From Acidobacteriota bacterium (lineage in GTDB: Bacteria; Acidobacteriota; Thermoanaerobaculia; UBA5066), in the NCBI GenBank assembly GCA_008363385.1, contig RHKY01000010.1, positions 1-64,000 of the forward strand: a stretch of DNA of 64,000 nt, in the 5' to 3' direction. Both the position numbers and the translations under genes were made by a program. Shown here piece by piece: positions 48,680-57,027 of the stretch. The notes beneath the pieces were generated by a model. That model was not told the origin of the DNA. It saw nothing but the letters and a program-made list of their open reading frames with translations, and did not search any database. Position 1 is the stretch's first letter, and each line of letters opens with the position of its first letter.

Positions 48680-50638
48680 CTACCGGCTGCCCTGGCCGTC
48701 TCCCCCGAGCAGGCGCTTCATCTTCATCAACAGCCCCCCGCGGGTGATGCCGAGGAGGCCGGCGGCCTTCGTCTTGTTCCCGCCCGAGGCGCGAAGGGCC
48801 TCTTCGATCGTGGCCCGCTCGACGGCGTCGACGCGGTCCTGGAGCAGGAAGGAGGCCGGCGGCGCGGCGGGCTCGGGGGTCGGGGGGACGGGGGCCGGCC
48901 CGGGCGCCGGCGCGGCCGTCGACGGCGGCGCCGTCGCTGGCGTCGCGGCCTCCCGCTCGCGCTGCTCTTTCTCCACCGCCCAGAGGACGGGTCCGAAGTG
49001 CTCGGCCATGAGCGTGCCGCCGTCGGGGCAGAGGAGGACGGCGCGGTGCACCTCGGCCTGCAGCTCGCGGACGTTCCCGGGCCAGTCGTGCCGCGTCAGG
49101 ACCGAGAGGGCCTTCCGGCTGATCCCGTCGACGCGCTTCCCGTGCTCGGCCGCCGCGGCCTGAGCGAACCGGAGGACGTAGGCCGGGACGTCCTCGCGGC
49201 AGTCCCTCAGCGGCGGGATGTGGAACCGCAGGCCCCGCAGCCGGTAGAAGAGGTCGGCGCGGAAGCGGCCGTCGCGGACGTCCTGCTCCAGGTCCCGGTT
49301 CGAGGCGGAGATCACCCGCAGGTCGACCTTCCGCGGCGCCTGCGCGCCCAGGGGGTGGACCTCGCGCTCCTGCAGGAACCGGAGGAGCTTGGCCTGCAGC
49401 GGCGGCGCAAGCTCGCCGATCTCGTCGAGGAAGAGCGACCCCCCTTCGGCCTGCAGCACCCGCCCGACGTGGGGGTCGACGCCCGTCGCGATCCGGCCGT
49501 GGATTCCGAAGAGCTCGGACTCGAGCAGCTCCAGCGGGATCGCGGCGCAGTTGATCGGGACGAACGGCCCGTCGGGCCGGGGGCCGGAGAGGTGGACGAG
49601 CTTCGCGAACAGCTCCTTGCCCGTCCCGGTCTCGCCGAGGAGGAGGACGTCCATCCGGCTCCTCACCGTCGTCCGGATCTGGCGCAGCAGGCCCGTCATC
49701 GCGTCCGAGCCGCCGATCACCATCCCCTCCGGGACGACGACCTCGGGCAGGTCGGCCCGGCGGAACCGCGCGGCGGGGTGGTCCTCGCGGTTCGAGGCCG
49801 GCTCCAGGGCCTCCCGCTTCAGGAGCCGGTGGGCCAGGAAGCCGACCAGCTCGTGCTTCCAGGTCGCGTCCGGACCGGACCCGGGCGAGAAGACCGCGGC
49901 GAGCGCGCGCGGGCCCCCCTCCTCGCCCGCGGGGGAGGACGCGAGGAGCACCTCGCACCCCTGGACGACCCTCAGCACGGGAGCGTGAAGCCACCGCTGC
50001 GCGTCTTTCCGGCCCTGCCCGGGCGGATGAGCCGGGAGCGGAAGGAGGTCCGGGAGGAGCGTGTCGACCGGGAAGGCCCCGGCGACGGCCCTGGCGACCG
50101 GGGAGCCGGCCCCGTCGAGGCCGAAGAGGACGAGCCCGGCGGCACCCAGGATCGGCCGGGCAGCGTCCATCGCCTCGAAGAGGTCGCCCGCCCGGAGCGG
50201 ACCCCGGTGCTCCAGCTCGCGGATGAAGCGGAGCGCGGCCGCCGGCGAGCCTCCGCCGACGACACCCGAGTCCGTCTCCCGCTCGGGGCGGGCCACGTCC
50301 CGGGGCCCCTTCGGCGACCGGGAGACGGCGAAGGCCACCTCGAGGTCGGATGTCGACTCCTCCTCGATCGAGAGCGTCGCCGCGCCGAGCTGGAGCTGCA
50401 TCCCCTTGACGAGCAGGACCTCCCGCAGCTTCCGGTCCCCGACGGCCAGGCCGTGCCGGGAGCCGAGGTCTGTGACGACGACCCCTCCCGGGACGGCCTG
50501 CAGCCGCGCGTGCCGCCTCGAGACGCCCGGGAACGGCAGGATCAGGTCCGCGCCGGGGCGCGACCCGACCTCGACCGGGACCTCCGGCAGCCGGAACCTG
50601 AGTCCGCGCTCCCCGTACCTTGCGACGAGGCACTGCAC
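48680..50638 (-). CDS. FHA/GAF/AAA+ enhancer-binding-type transcription regulator with altered GAFTGA loop
   Basis: A 652-residue protein from a GTG at 50638. Residues ~20-95 are an FHA phosphothreonine-binding domain (VGSRPGADLILPFPGVSRRHARL, DLGSRHGLAVGD). Residues ~130-275 are GAF-like. The AAA+ domain has Walker A GETGTGKE (335-342) and Walker B LFLDEI (402-407), with sensor motifs in SASNRDLEQ and FRADLFYRL. A Pro/Ala-rich linker precedes a Fis-type helix-turn-helix (EEALRASGGNKTKAAGLLGITRGGLLMKMKRLL). In sigma-54 activators the loop after ELFG reads GAFTGA; here it is GRIATGV, so contact with sigma-54 is doubtful. The FHA domain suggests control by a Ser/Thr kinase such as those at 57-62 kb. 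Confidence 0.9.
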   Translation of the reverse strand: MQCLVARYGERGLRFRLPEVPVEVGSRPGADLILPFPGVSRRHARLQAVPGGVVVTDLGSRHGLAVGDRKLREVLLVKGMQLQLGAATLSIEEESTSDLEVAFAVSRSPKGPRDVARPERETDSGVVGGGSPAAALRFIRELEHRGPLRAGDLFEAMDAARPILGAAGLVLFGLDGAGSPVARAVAGAFPVDTLLPDLLPLPAHPPGQGRKDAQRWLHAPVLRVVQGCEVLLASSPAGEEGGPRALAAVFSPGSGPDATWKHELVGFLAHRLLKREALEPASNREDHPAARFRRADLPEVVVPEGMVIGGSDAMTGLLRQIRTTVRSRMDVLLLGETGTGKELFAKLVHLSGPRPDGPFVPINCAAIPLELLESELFGIHGRIATGVDPHVGRVLQAEGGSLFLDEIGELAPPLQAKLLRFLQEREVHPLGAQAPRKVDLRVISASNRDLEQDVRDGRFRADLFYRLRGLRFHIPPLRDCREDVPAYVLRFAQAAAAEHGKRVDGISRKALSVLTRHDWPGNVRELQAEVHRAVLLCPDGGTLMAEHFGPVLWAVEKEQREREAATPATAPPSTAAPAPGPAPVPPTPEPAAPPASFLLQDRVDAVERATIEEALRASGGNKTKAAGLLGITRGGLLMKMKRLLGGDGQGSR

Positions 50639-50921
50639 CCGGGACGCCCTCCGTCTCGACTCATCCTAGCAGGCGGCGACTGCGCAGGTCCGTCAACGAC
50701 AGCGAGCTCATCGGGTGTGCGTTCGGCAAACGAGAAGGCGCGGGCCCTGCCCGGGCGGCACCTCCGGACCGCCGAGCTTTCGCCGTCAGGACCACGGCGG
50801 GAAGCCCGGGGTTCGTCGGACGCTTACTCCGGAGGAGCCGTTGAGGACCGAGACCTCTCGGCTGTCGGACAGGTTGGTGGTCAGGCGTCAGTCCGTTGGT
50901 CCGCCCGCTCGTGCGGATCCG

Positions 50922-51476
50922 TCACGGCGCCAGGCACGACACGGCGAAGTTGAAGTAGGCCTGAAGCTGGACCATGTCGGCCGGGTCGACGATCGTGTCG
51001 TGCGTCAGGTCGGCCATGGCCGCGGGGGCGCCGAAGGGCGGCACCTCGGGACTGACGGCGAAGTTGAAGTAGGACTGGAGGACGACCATGTCGGCCGGGT
51101 CGACCGCGCCGGTGAGGTCGAGGTCGCCGTACATCCGGACTGTGACGTTCCCAGTCGCGGAGCCGATATTGCCGGCCGCGTCACGGAACCGGAAGGTCAC
51201 GGCAGTCGAGCCGGAAGGGAAGCAGTACGTCGCGTCGTCGATGTCGACGTTCCCCACCTGGTTCGCGAGCCGAGTCGGGTTCGGGTCGCAGTTGTCGGTT
51301 GCGTACCCGCCGCCGAGCCAGGTCGCCAGGGCAGTCGACGTGGCGCCTGTGGCACCGCCGGCCGGGGCGGTTCCACAGCAGGTGCTCTGGTACACGGTGA
51401 TATCCGCGTGGGCAGGGACGCCAGGGATCAACGTCGCCAGAAGAGCCAGGAACGTCGTTCGGACGGCGGCCTTCAT
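50922..51476 (-). CDS. small secreted HYR-like protein with two dockerin-like F-hands
   Basis: A 184-residue protein with GGAGAGG before ATG 51476 and a clear signal peptide (MKAAVRTTFLALLATLIPGVPAHA). Residues ~25-110 form an HYR-like beta domain (ITVYQSTCCGTAPAGG..., TFRFRDAAGNIGSATGNVTVRMYG) that matches the domain near the end of the protein at 21086-24355. Then come two F-hand repeats: GDLDLTGAVDPADMVVLQSYFN and DLTHDTIVDPADMVQLQAYFN, ending in VSCLAP. This is the shape of a type-I dockerin module with two calcium loops, though several Asp ligands are replaced. It may be a free docking module, or the detached tail of the next gene upstream (51749-55753), which stops just where such a tail would begin. 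Confidence 0.82.
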   Translation of the reverse strand: MKAAVRTTFLALLATLIPGVPAHADITVYQSTCCGTAPAGGATGATSTALATWLGGGYATDNCDPNPTRLANQVGNVDIDDATYCFPSGSTAVTFRFRDAAGNIGSATGNVTVRMYGDLDLTGAVDPADMVVLQSYFNFAVSPEVPPFGAPAAMADLTHDTIVDPADMVQLQAYFNFAVSCLAP

Positions 51477-51748
51477 TCTTCCCTCTCCTTCAGATTCCAG
51501 CACAAACGAGTATGGCATGAGAGAACCGGATCGACCGTCGAGGCTGTGACAAGGTCAGTGTTGCTGGTGCCTAGGACCGGGCCTAGCGGGTGGTGGCTCA
51601 CCGGGACCCGCCACGAGGATCCGACCCAAGGGAGTCGCCAGGGTCGGGGGCCCGGGATCCGTGGGCGGCGGCGTTCTCCCGCCGCTCACGGTCCACAGGC
51701 GGGGTGGGGCGGCTCTCTTGCGCTCTTCTCACGTCCGACTGCCCGACC

Positions 51749-54700
51749 CTACGGAGCGGTGACAACCGGTGGCGTCGGATCCGGCTCCACGGTGATCTCG
51801 GCGCTTCCGCTCGACGTTCCCGTCCCAGCCGCGCTTCTCACCACCGTCACCGTGTAGACCGTCGAGGCCGTGGGGCTGACCGCCCGGGTCGCCGGCGAGG
51901 ACCCCACACCCGTCTGGACGTGCCCGTCGGACCATGTGAGGTCCCAGGGGCCGGTACCCGTCAGCTCCGCGGAGATCGTCGTCGAGAGGCCCCGGCAGAT
52001 CGTCCCGGAGCCCGAGACCGTCGCCGTCGGGAGGGGGTCGTCGTCGTTGATCGTCCCTTGCCCCTGCGGGTCGGCGATGGTGGCGGCCGCGGCGGAAGAG
52101 AGGTTCACCAAGAAGACCTCGTTCGCCTCGTTCACCGGATCGCCCAGCACCGGGACCACGATGGGCCGTGTGGTCGTGCCCGGGTTGAACGTCAGCGTAC
52201 CGCTCCTCGCCGAGTAGTCGCTCCCCGCCGTCGCTGTCCCGTTCGCCGTCGCGTAGGCCACGGTCACGGTCTGCCCCGACGCCGCCGACAGCGTCACGGT
52301 GAAGCTGGCGTCGACGGATCCGCTGTTTCCCTCCGAGACCGTCACGTCGTTGATAGAGAGCGAGGGTTGGGCGTCGTCGTCCGTGATCGTCCCCTGGCCC
52401 TGCCCGTCCGCGAGCGTCGCGCTCGTCGGGCTCGAAAGGTTGACGTAGAACGTCTCGTTCGCCTCGTCCAGGGTGTCCCCGAGGACCGGGACGACCACCG
52501 GCTGCGACGTCGTGCCCGGCGGGAACGTCAGCATGCCGCTCGTCGTGGTGTAGTCGCCCCCAGCGGTGGCCGTCCCGTTGGCCGTCGCATACATGACCGT
52601 GACCGTCAGCCCGGACGCCGCGGACAGCGTCACCGTGAAGCTGGCGTTGACCGACCCGGAGTTGCCCTCGGTCACCGTCGCATCGCCGATCGAGATCGTC
52701 GGCGGCGCGTCGTCGTCCGTGATCGTCCCGAAGCCCTGGCTGTCGTTCAGGATGACGCTCACGGGGTCGGAGAGGTTCACGAAGAAGGCCTCGTCCAGCT
52801 CGTCCTTCGTGTCGCCCAGGACGGTCACGCTCACCGCCCGCGATGTCGTCGGCGGGTCGAAGGTCAGGACCCCGGACGTCGCGACGTAGTCGCTCCCTGC
52901 GAGAGCCGTGCCGTTCGCGGTCGCGAAGTCCACGCTCACCATCTGCGTGGGCGTGCTGGAGAGACTGACCGTGAAGATCGCGGTAGTCGTCCCCGAGTCG
53001 CCCTCCAGCACCGTCGCGTCCCCGATCGAGACGAGAGGCACGAGCACCGACGTCACAGCGAGGTCGTAGTTCGTGTCGTGACCGACGCTTCCGAGTGTGT
53101 TCGTCACCCGCACATAGGCCGTCGTGTTGACCGCGCAGTCCCAGACCACGATCCGGCCACCCTCGAGGAACTGCGACCCTCCTCCGTCCCACTCGAGACG
53201 CAGCCAGGGCTCGACGTTGGCTCCCAGGTGCTCCGTCAAGACCGTGTAGCGCCGTCCCGCCTGCGCCGTGAACCGCACCCAGTCGACGGTGTCGTCACCG
53301 CCTCCCAGGACGCCCGCCTTGAAGTTGTGCGTCTGCCTGAACCCGTAGACGTCCAGCGGGTCCAGGACCTTCGCGTCTTCGCGGGTGTTGTCGTTCTCGT
53401 ACTGGTCAGCGGGAGTGCCTCCAGGAACGAGAAGGTCCATGTCGAGGCGGTACCATCTATCGTCGAAGAAGTTAACCCACGTGTCAGAGGTCCCACCCGT
53501 GGGATCACCTTTGTTCAAATGAACGAAGAAGGTGCTTTCTTCCGGGTTCCCTGCCTCGACGTAGCCCATCACCGGGACCTGATGCGGTCCGCCAAAGTAG
53601 AGGTCTGGACACACAACCTCCCAATCTGGGTCCGGGCAGTACGACCCGACCGAGAGCGGCCTCCCGGCGTCGATCTCGGCCTTGAGCTCGTCGAAGTACC
53701 CCTCCTTCCCTGCCTGGCTGTCTACGCCGGGCCGGTAGCTGATCGAGAACGCGAGGCCCTTCCCGCTGGTGATGGAGCTGAGAATGCTCGCTTCCGGATC
53801 CTGGTTCACGTAGTACCGAAGAGCGAGCTCCGAAACCAAAGCCGCCACGTTCGCACCGTCATGGCCAGGTGCCGTCGGTTGAGTGTCCTCGTTCTGCTGG
53901 GCCACTCCGTTGTCGACGAGGTTCCAGTACGTCACGCCATTCGAGTAGCTGTTGCGGTCCCAGTACGCCAGAACGCCGGCATTGGCTGTGGCCCAGCATA
54001 TTCCCTTGGCACACGGCTCCCCACACCACGGTACGTACTCATCGTTATCGTTGATGTACTCTGGCAGCGGTTGTGGCAGGCCGTTCGCGGAGACGATCCT
54101 GTAGTCGTCCGCCTTGACGGGCTCGTTCTCCACGGTCGCGGTGCTGGCGAGAAGGTTGGTCTTGGTCGAGTCCCAGATCTCCACGGTGAAGTCGAGGTTG
54201 GTGTTGCCACGCGTGCCCGTGAAGTAGCTCGCGAAGTCGGCCGACGAGAACGTGAAGTACTCGTAGCTCACGCCCGAGGAGATCGGCCACGCGTAGTTCG
54301 ACCACCACGAGTGACCGGTCGTGGGGCAGATCATCTTCGCGAAGACGTTCGTCGTCCCCGACGTCACCTCGCCGGAGACCCCGAGCTCGAAGCTGAAGAC
54401 CTCCCAGTAGTTGTCGTTGTCCGCGTCGGTCAGGCCGGCGAAGTTCCGGATGCTCCCGTGCGCCGAACACTGGACCACCCGGAACGTGCTCGCCCAGGTC
54501 CAGGAGTCCGTCTTCACCCACTGGGAGTTGATGTAGGTCTCCGTCTTGACGGCCTTGGAGAACTGGCCGAGCTGGGCCGTCGTGGGCGTGAACGTCGTCG
54601 AGAACGTGGCGGTCCCGTTCGCGGGCACGGTCGACGGCCCGAGGACCGGGCTGAGGTCCCAGCCCGCGGCGCGATCGCGGTCGAGCCGAACCTCGACCCT

Positions 54701-55753
54701 CACGCTCTGGCCGGTCGCCTGCTTGTTCCGGACGACGGCCTGGAGGGTGAGGGGCGTCCCGGGAACGACGAGGCTGGTGTCGGTCAGCGGAACGCCGTCC
54801 TTGAGGACTTCGAGGGACTCGACGTAGGGCCAGTCCCGGCGAAGAGTGAGGCTGTTGCTTCCGGAGGCGATCGTGATGCCGCCGGCCGCCCAGAACTCGC
54901 CGAGGGTGTCGAACGGATTCGCGCCCTCGTAGTAGGCCTCGAAGTTGTAGTAGGTGCCGACAGGGAGGTCGGTGTAGCTGACCTGCCCGCTGGAGTTGGC
55001 CGCGACGGGCGGGTCCGGCGTCCCGCCGACGTACCTCACGAGCTTGGCGAAGGGCTTCGGGTTACCGTTCTGGTCCTGGATCGTGACCGTGAGGTTCCCG
55101 GTCGGCAGCGAGTATGTGACGGACAGCGTCGGCTGCGTCGAGGGGCTGGCTTCCCTCGAGTTGGCCATCTCGACGTTTCCTCCCGCCGGTTTGGGGGCGG
55201 CGCCGAACCGGAACCCGTGGTTGCTGGACGGTGACGCATACCAATCCCGGACGGTGGTCGTGACGTCGAACACCTTGGGGGAAGCGGTACCGGATCCGGC
55301 CGCGAAGCTGGTCAGGGACGTGGCCGCCGGCTGGTTCATGAACGTGATCGTCGACTCCGACCAGGAGCCGAGGACCTTCTCGAGGTACGCGGTGAAGCTG
55401 CCCCCGCGTCCGGAGAACCTCCAGGTCAGCGTGGCGGAGTCGATCGTGGCACCGGCCGGGATGCTCGACAGGTCGAAGCGAATGTAGGCGAGGTCGTAAC
55501 CCCAGTAGGTGTTGAGGCAGTAGCTGTTGTCCGTTCCGAAGATCAGCCTCCCGGCGGGACAGGGGCTGGTCCCGGTCCCGAAGTTCGTGTTGGGCGCGGC
55601 CTCCGCGACGGTGGCATCGGCGACGAGGGGCGCCGTGATCGTCGTGGCGGCGCTCACGGGGCCGGCCGCCCAGAGGGAGCAGAGCACGAGGAACGCGGCA
55701 CCGCGGTTCCGGAACCGCGGCCCGTGGATCGCGGACGGCTGCTCGAGGTGCAC
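51749..55753 (-). CDS. large secreted DNRLRE/papain-like/Calx-beta protein
   Basis: Read from GTG 55753 (AGAGGGG upstream) this is 1334 residues, with a signal peptide ending in LWAAGPVSA. Domains in order: a DNRLRE-type domain (~20-175; VADATVAEAAPNTNFGTG, YIRFDLSSIPAGATIDSATLTW); beta modules; near 575-740 a papain/C39-like peptidase candidate with Cys~586 in GICWATANAGVLAYWD and His~723 in GPHQVPVMGYVE; a pre-peptidase-like beta domain (DTVDWVRFTAQAGRRYTVLTE); and three Calx-beta repeats (SIGDATVLEGDSG, SIGDATVTEGNSG, SINDVTVSEGNSG, each ending in GTITDDD or similar). It stops at PTPPVVTAP, exactly where related proteins continue into an HYR/dockerin tail. Probably an extracellular peptidase or adhesion factor; catalysis is unproven. 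Confidence 0.85.
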   Translation of the reverse strand: MHLEQPSAIHGPRFRNRGAAFLVLCSLWAAGPVSAATTITAPLVADATVAEAAPNTNFGTGTSPCPAGRLIFGTDNSYCLNTYWGYDLAYIRFDLSSIPAGATIDSATLTWRFSGRGGSFTAYLEKVLGSWSESTITFMNQPAATSLTSFAAGSGTASPKVFDVTTTVRDWYASPSSNHGFRFGAAPKPAGGNVEMANSREASPSTQPTLSVTYSLPTGNLTVTIQDQNGNPKPFAKLVRYVGGTPDPPVAANSSGQVSYTDLPVGTYYNFEAYYEGANPFDTLGEFWAAGGITIASGSNSLTLRRDWPYVESLEVLKDGVPLTDTSLVVPGTPLTLQAVVRNKQATGQSVRVEVRLDRDRAAGWDLSPVLGPSTVPANGTATFSTTFTPTTAQLGQFSKAVKTETYINSQWVKTDSWTWASTFRVVQCSAHGSIRNFAGLTDADNDNYWEVFSFELGVSGEVTSGTTNVFAKMICPTTGHSWWSNYAWPISSGVSYEYFTFSSADFASYFTGTRGNTNLDFTVEIWDSTKTNLLASTATVENEPVKADDYRIVSANGLPQPLPEYINDNDEYVPWCGEPCAKGICWATANAGVLAYWDRNSYSNGVTYWNLVDNGVAQQNEDTQPTAPGHDGANVAALVSELALRYYVNQDPEASILSSITSGKGLAFSISYRPGVDSQAGKEGYFDELKAEIDAGRPLSVGSYCPDPDWEVVCPDLYFGGPHQVPVMGYVEAGNPEESTFFVHLNKGDPTGGTSDTWVNFFDDRWYRLDMDLLVPGGTPADQYENDNTREDAKVLDPLDVYGFRQTHNFKAGVLGGGDDTVDWVRFTAQAGRRYTVLTEHLGANVEPWLRLEWDGGGSQFLEGGRIVVWDCAVNTTAYVRVTNTLGSVGHDTNYDLAVTSVLVPLVSIGDATVLEGDSGTTTAIFTVSLSSTPTQMVSVDFATANGTALAGSDYVATSGVLTFDPPTTSRAVSVTVLGDTKDELDEAFFVNLSDPVSVILNDSQGFGTITDDDAPPTISIGDATVTEGNSGSVNASFTVTLSAASGLTVTVMYATANGTATAGGDYTTTSGMLTFPPGTTSQPVVVPVLGDTLDEANETFYVNLSSPTSATLADGQGQGTITDDDAQPSLSINDVTVSEGNSGSVDASFTVTLSAASGQTVTVAYATANGTATAGSDYSARSGTLTFNPGTTTRPIVVPVLGDPVNEANEVFLVNLSSAAAATIADPQGQGTINDDDPLPTATVSGSGTICRGLSTTISAELTGTGPWDLTWSDGHVQTGVGSSPATRAVSPTASTVYTVTVVRSAAGTGTSSGSAEITVEPDPTPPVVTAP

Positions 55754-55785
55754 TGCGTGGCCCCTCTCGTCCCTTTCCTGGCGTC

Positions 55786-56772
55786 TCACTTCTGGCCTCC
55801 GGTCTCGGAGCCGAGTCGGGCCGGCTGGGCGGCGGGCGAGCCGGGCGGGATCGGCACCTTGGTGTCCCCGGGGCGAGGAAGGTATCGCTGCCACGCGCGG
55901 AGGTTCTTCGCCCTGAGGGCCTCCAGGTCCTGCGTGTCAGCGGGGCTCTTTGCGGCCGCCAGCTGTTTCTCCGCGGCACGCCTGCGTGCCTGCAGCTCCG
56001 CCTTTTGCGCCGTCCGCCGCGTCTCGAGGTCGAACACGATCGCTCCCGCCGGTCCCGACTCGCCGGCGGCCTCGTAGGTGACGGAGAACGGGTCGAGGAA
56101 GAGCGGCCGGGTGATCAGGAGCGACGGCGAGACCTCGCGCAGCCGCGCCTGCGCCTCCGCCTTCTCGACGAGGAAGGCCGGCAGCCCCTTCTGGCACTTC
56201 CGGACGACCGGCATCGAGCTCCGCGCGCCGGTGAAGACGGTGCAGAAGATCTCCCCGCCGACGAGGGCGCGGCGCGCCTCGGCGAGCTGTCCGGCGAGCT
56301 TCGAGAGCTGCGCGTCCCTGTCTCCCGCGTTGCCGCCGGGCGCGCTCCGGACCTCGGCGATCGAGCGCTGGAGCTGGAGAACGCTCTCCTGCCCCCCGGT
56401 GACACGGGCCTCGACGTCAGCTGCCGAGACCGCGGGGACGTCACCCCCGACCCGCGCGAGCAGCACGGCATACGACGCCGGCCGGTCGTCGAGGTCCTCC
56501 AGGACGTAGTGGGACACGTAGCGCCATGCTCCGGGATAGAACAGATTCACCTCGGCCAGTGCCGCCGTGATGGCAGCCTCCGGCGGGATGACGAGGTCCT
56601 CCCCGGCCAGCGGTGCCTGCGCCCACGCCAGCGTGCCGATCCCGCTCGCTGCGAGCGCCGGGACCAGCAGCAGGAGGCAGAGCAGGTGGCGACGCCTGCG
56701 TTCGGCGCGGGAGGCCAGCGAGAGAGCACGAAGCGGGGAACACGCACCACAGAAGCGGTCGACGTTCGACAT
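55786..56772 (-). CDS. hypothetical exported coiled-coil protein
   Basis: A 328-residue protein upstream of the papain-like/Calx-beta gene by 32 bases, so probably in the same transcript. After a basic N-terminus, a hydrophobic segment (HLLCLLLLVPALAASGIGTLAWA, ~29-51) acts as signal or anchor. The body has VTGGQESVLQLQRSIAEVRS, LSKLAGQLAEARRALVGGEIFC and a C-terminal Ala/Lys/Arg/Gln-rich helix (LETRRTAQKAELQARRRAAEKQLAAAK), suggesting coiled coils. No catalytic motif seen and no family recognised. The ribosome-binding site for ATG 56772 is weak, so the start may be slightly downstream. It could assist secretion or maturation of its neighbour. Confidence 0.72.
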   Translation of the reverse strand: MSNVDRFCGACSPLRALSLASRAERRRRHLLCLLLLVPALAASGIGTLAWAQAPLAGEDLVIPPEAAITAALAEVNLFYPGAWRYVSHYVLEDLDDRPASYAVLLARVGGDVPAVSAADVEARVTGGQESVLQLQRSIAEVRSAPGGNAGDRDAQLSKLAGQLAEARRALVGGEIFCTVFTGARSSMPVVRKCQKGLPAFLVEKAEAQARLREVSPSLLITRPLFLDPFSVTYEAAGESGPAGAIVFDLETRRTAQKAELQARRRAAEKQLAAAKSPADTQDLEALRAKNLRAWQRYLPRPGDTKVPIPPGSPAAQPARLGSETGGQK

Positions 56773-57027
56773 GTTTAGGGCTGCCGCAAGGGGGATGCCG
56801 GGAAGAAACGGTCAGTGATGAGCCGTCAGTCCTAGTTCCTGTAGAGCAGACGATCTATGCCGAGGCGGCTACGCGTGTTGTGACTGTTCGGTGACGTCTA
56901 GTTGGTGGGCGCTGTGGCGGTCAGGCATCGAGCGCTGGTATCGGGTCATAGGGAGTCGGAGTGGCCACTAGAATCTGCGCCCGGAACGGTCTTCGAGACG
57001 CGCGAACGGGGGGAGGAGCGGGGGCGA

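Noticed and set aside
50639-50921. A gene or RNA in the gap upstream of the FHA regulator
   Set aside because: I see no frame with coding character, no strong hairpin and no known RNA motif; it is probably a promoter region for the regulator.
51477-51748. Remains of an HYR/dockerin tail after the stop of the Calx-beta protein
   Set aside because: Translating the region past the stop at 51749 gives no HYR or F-hand pattern, so there is no sign of a simple point frameshift joining the two genes.
56773-57027. A defined promoter for the first kinase gene (TAGAAT at 56969)
   Set aside because: The -10-like hexamer has no matching -35 at proper spacing, so I do not annotate it. Nothing else recognisable lies in this 255-base gap.
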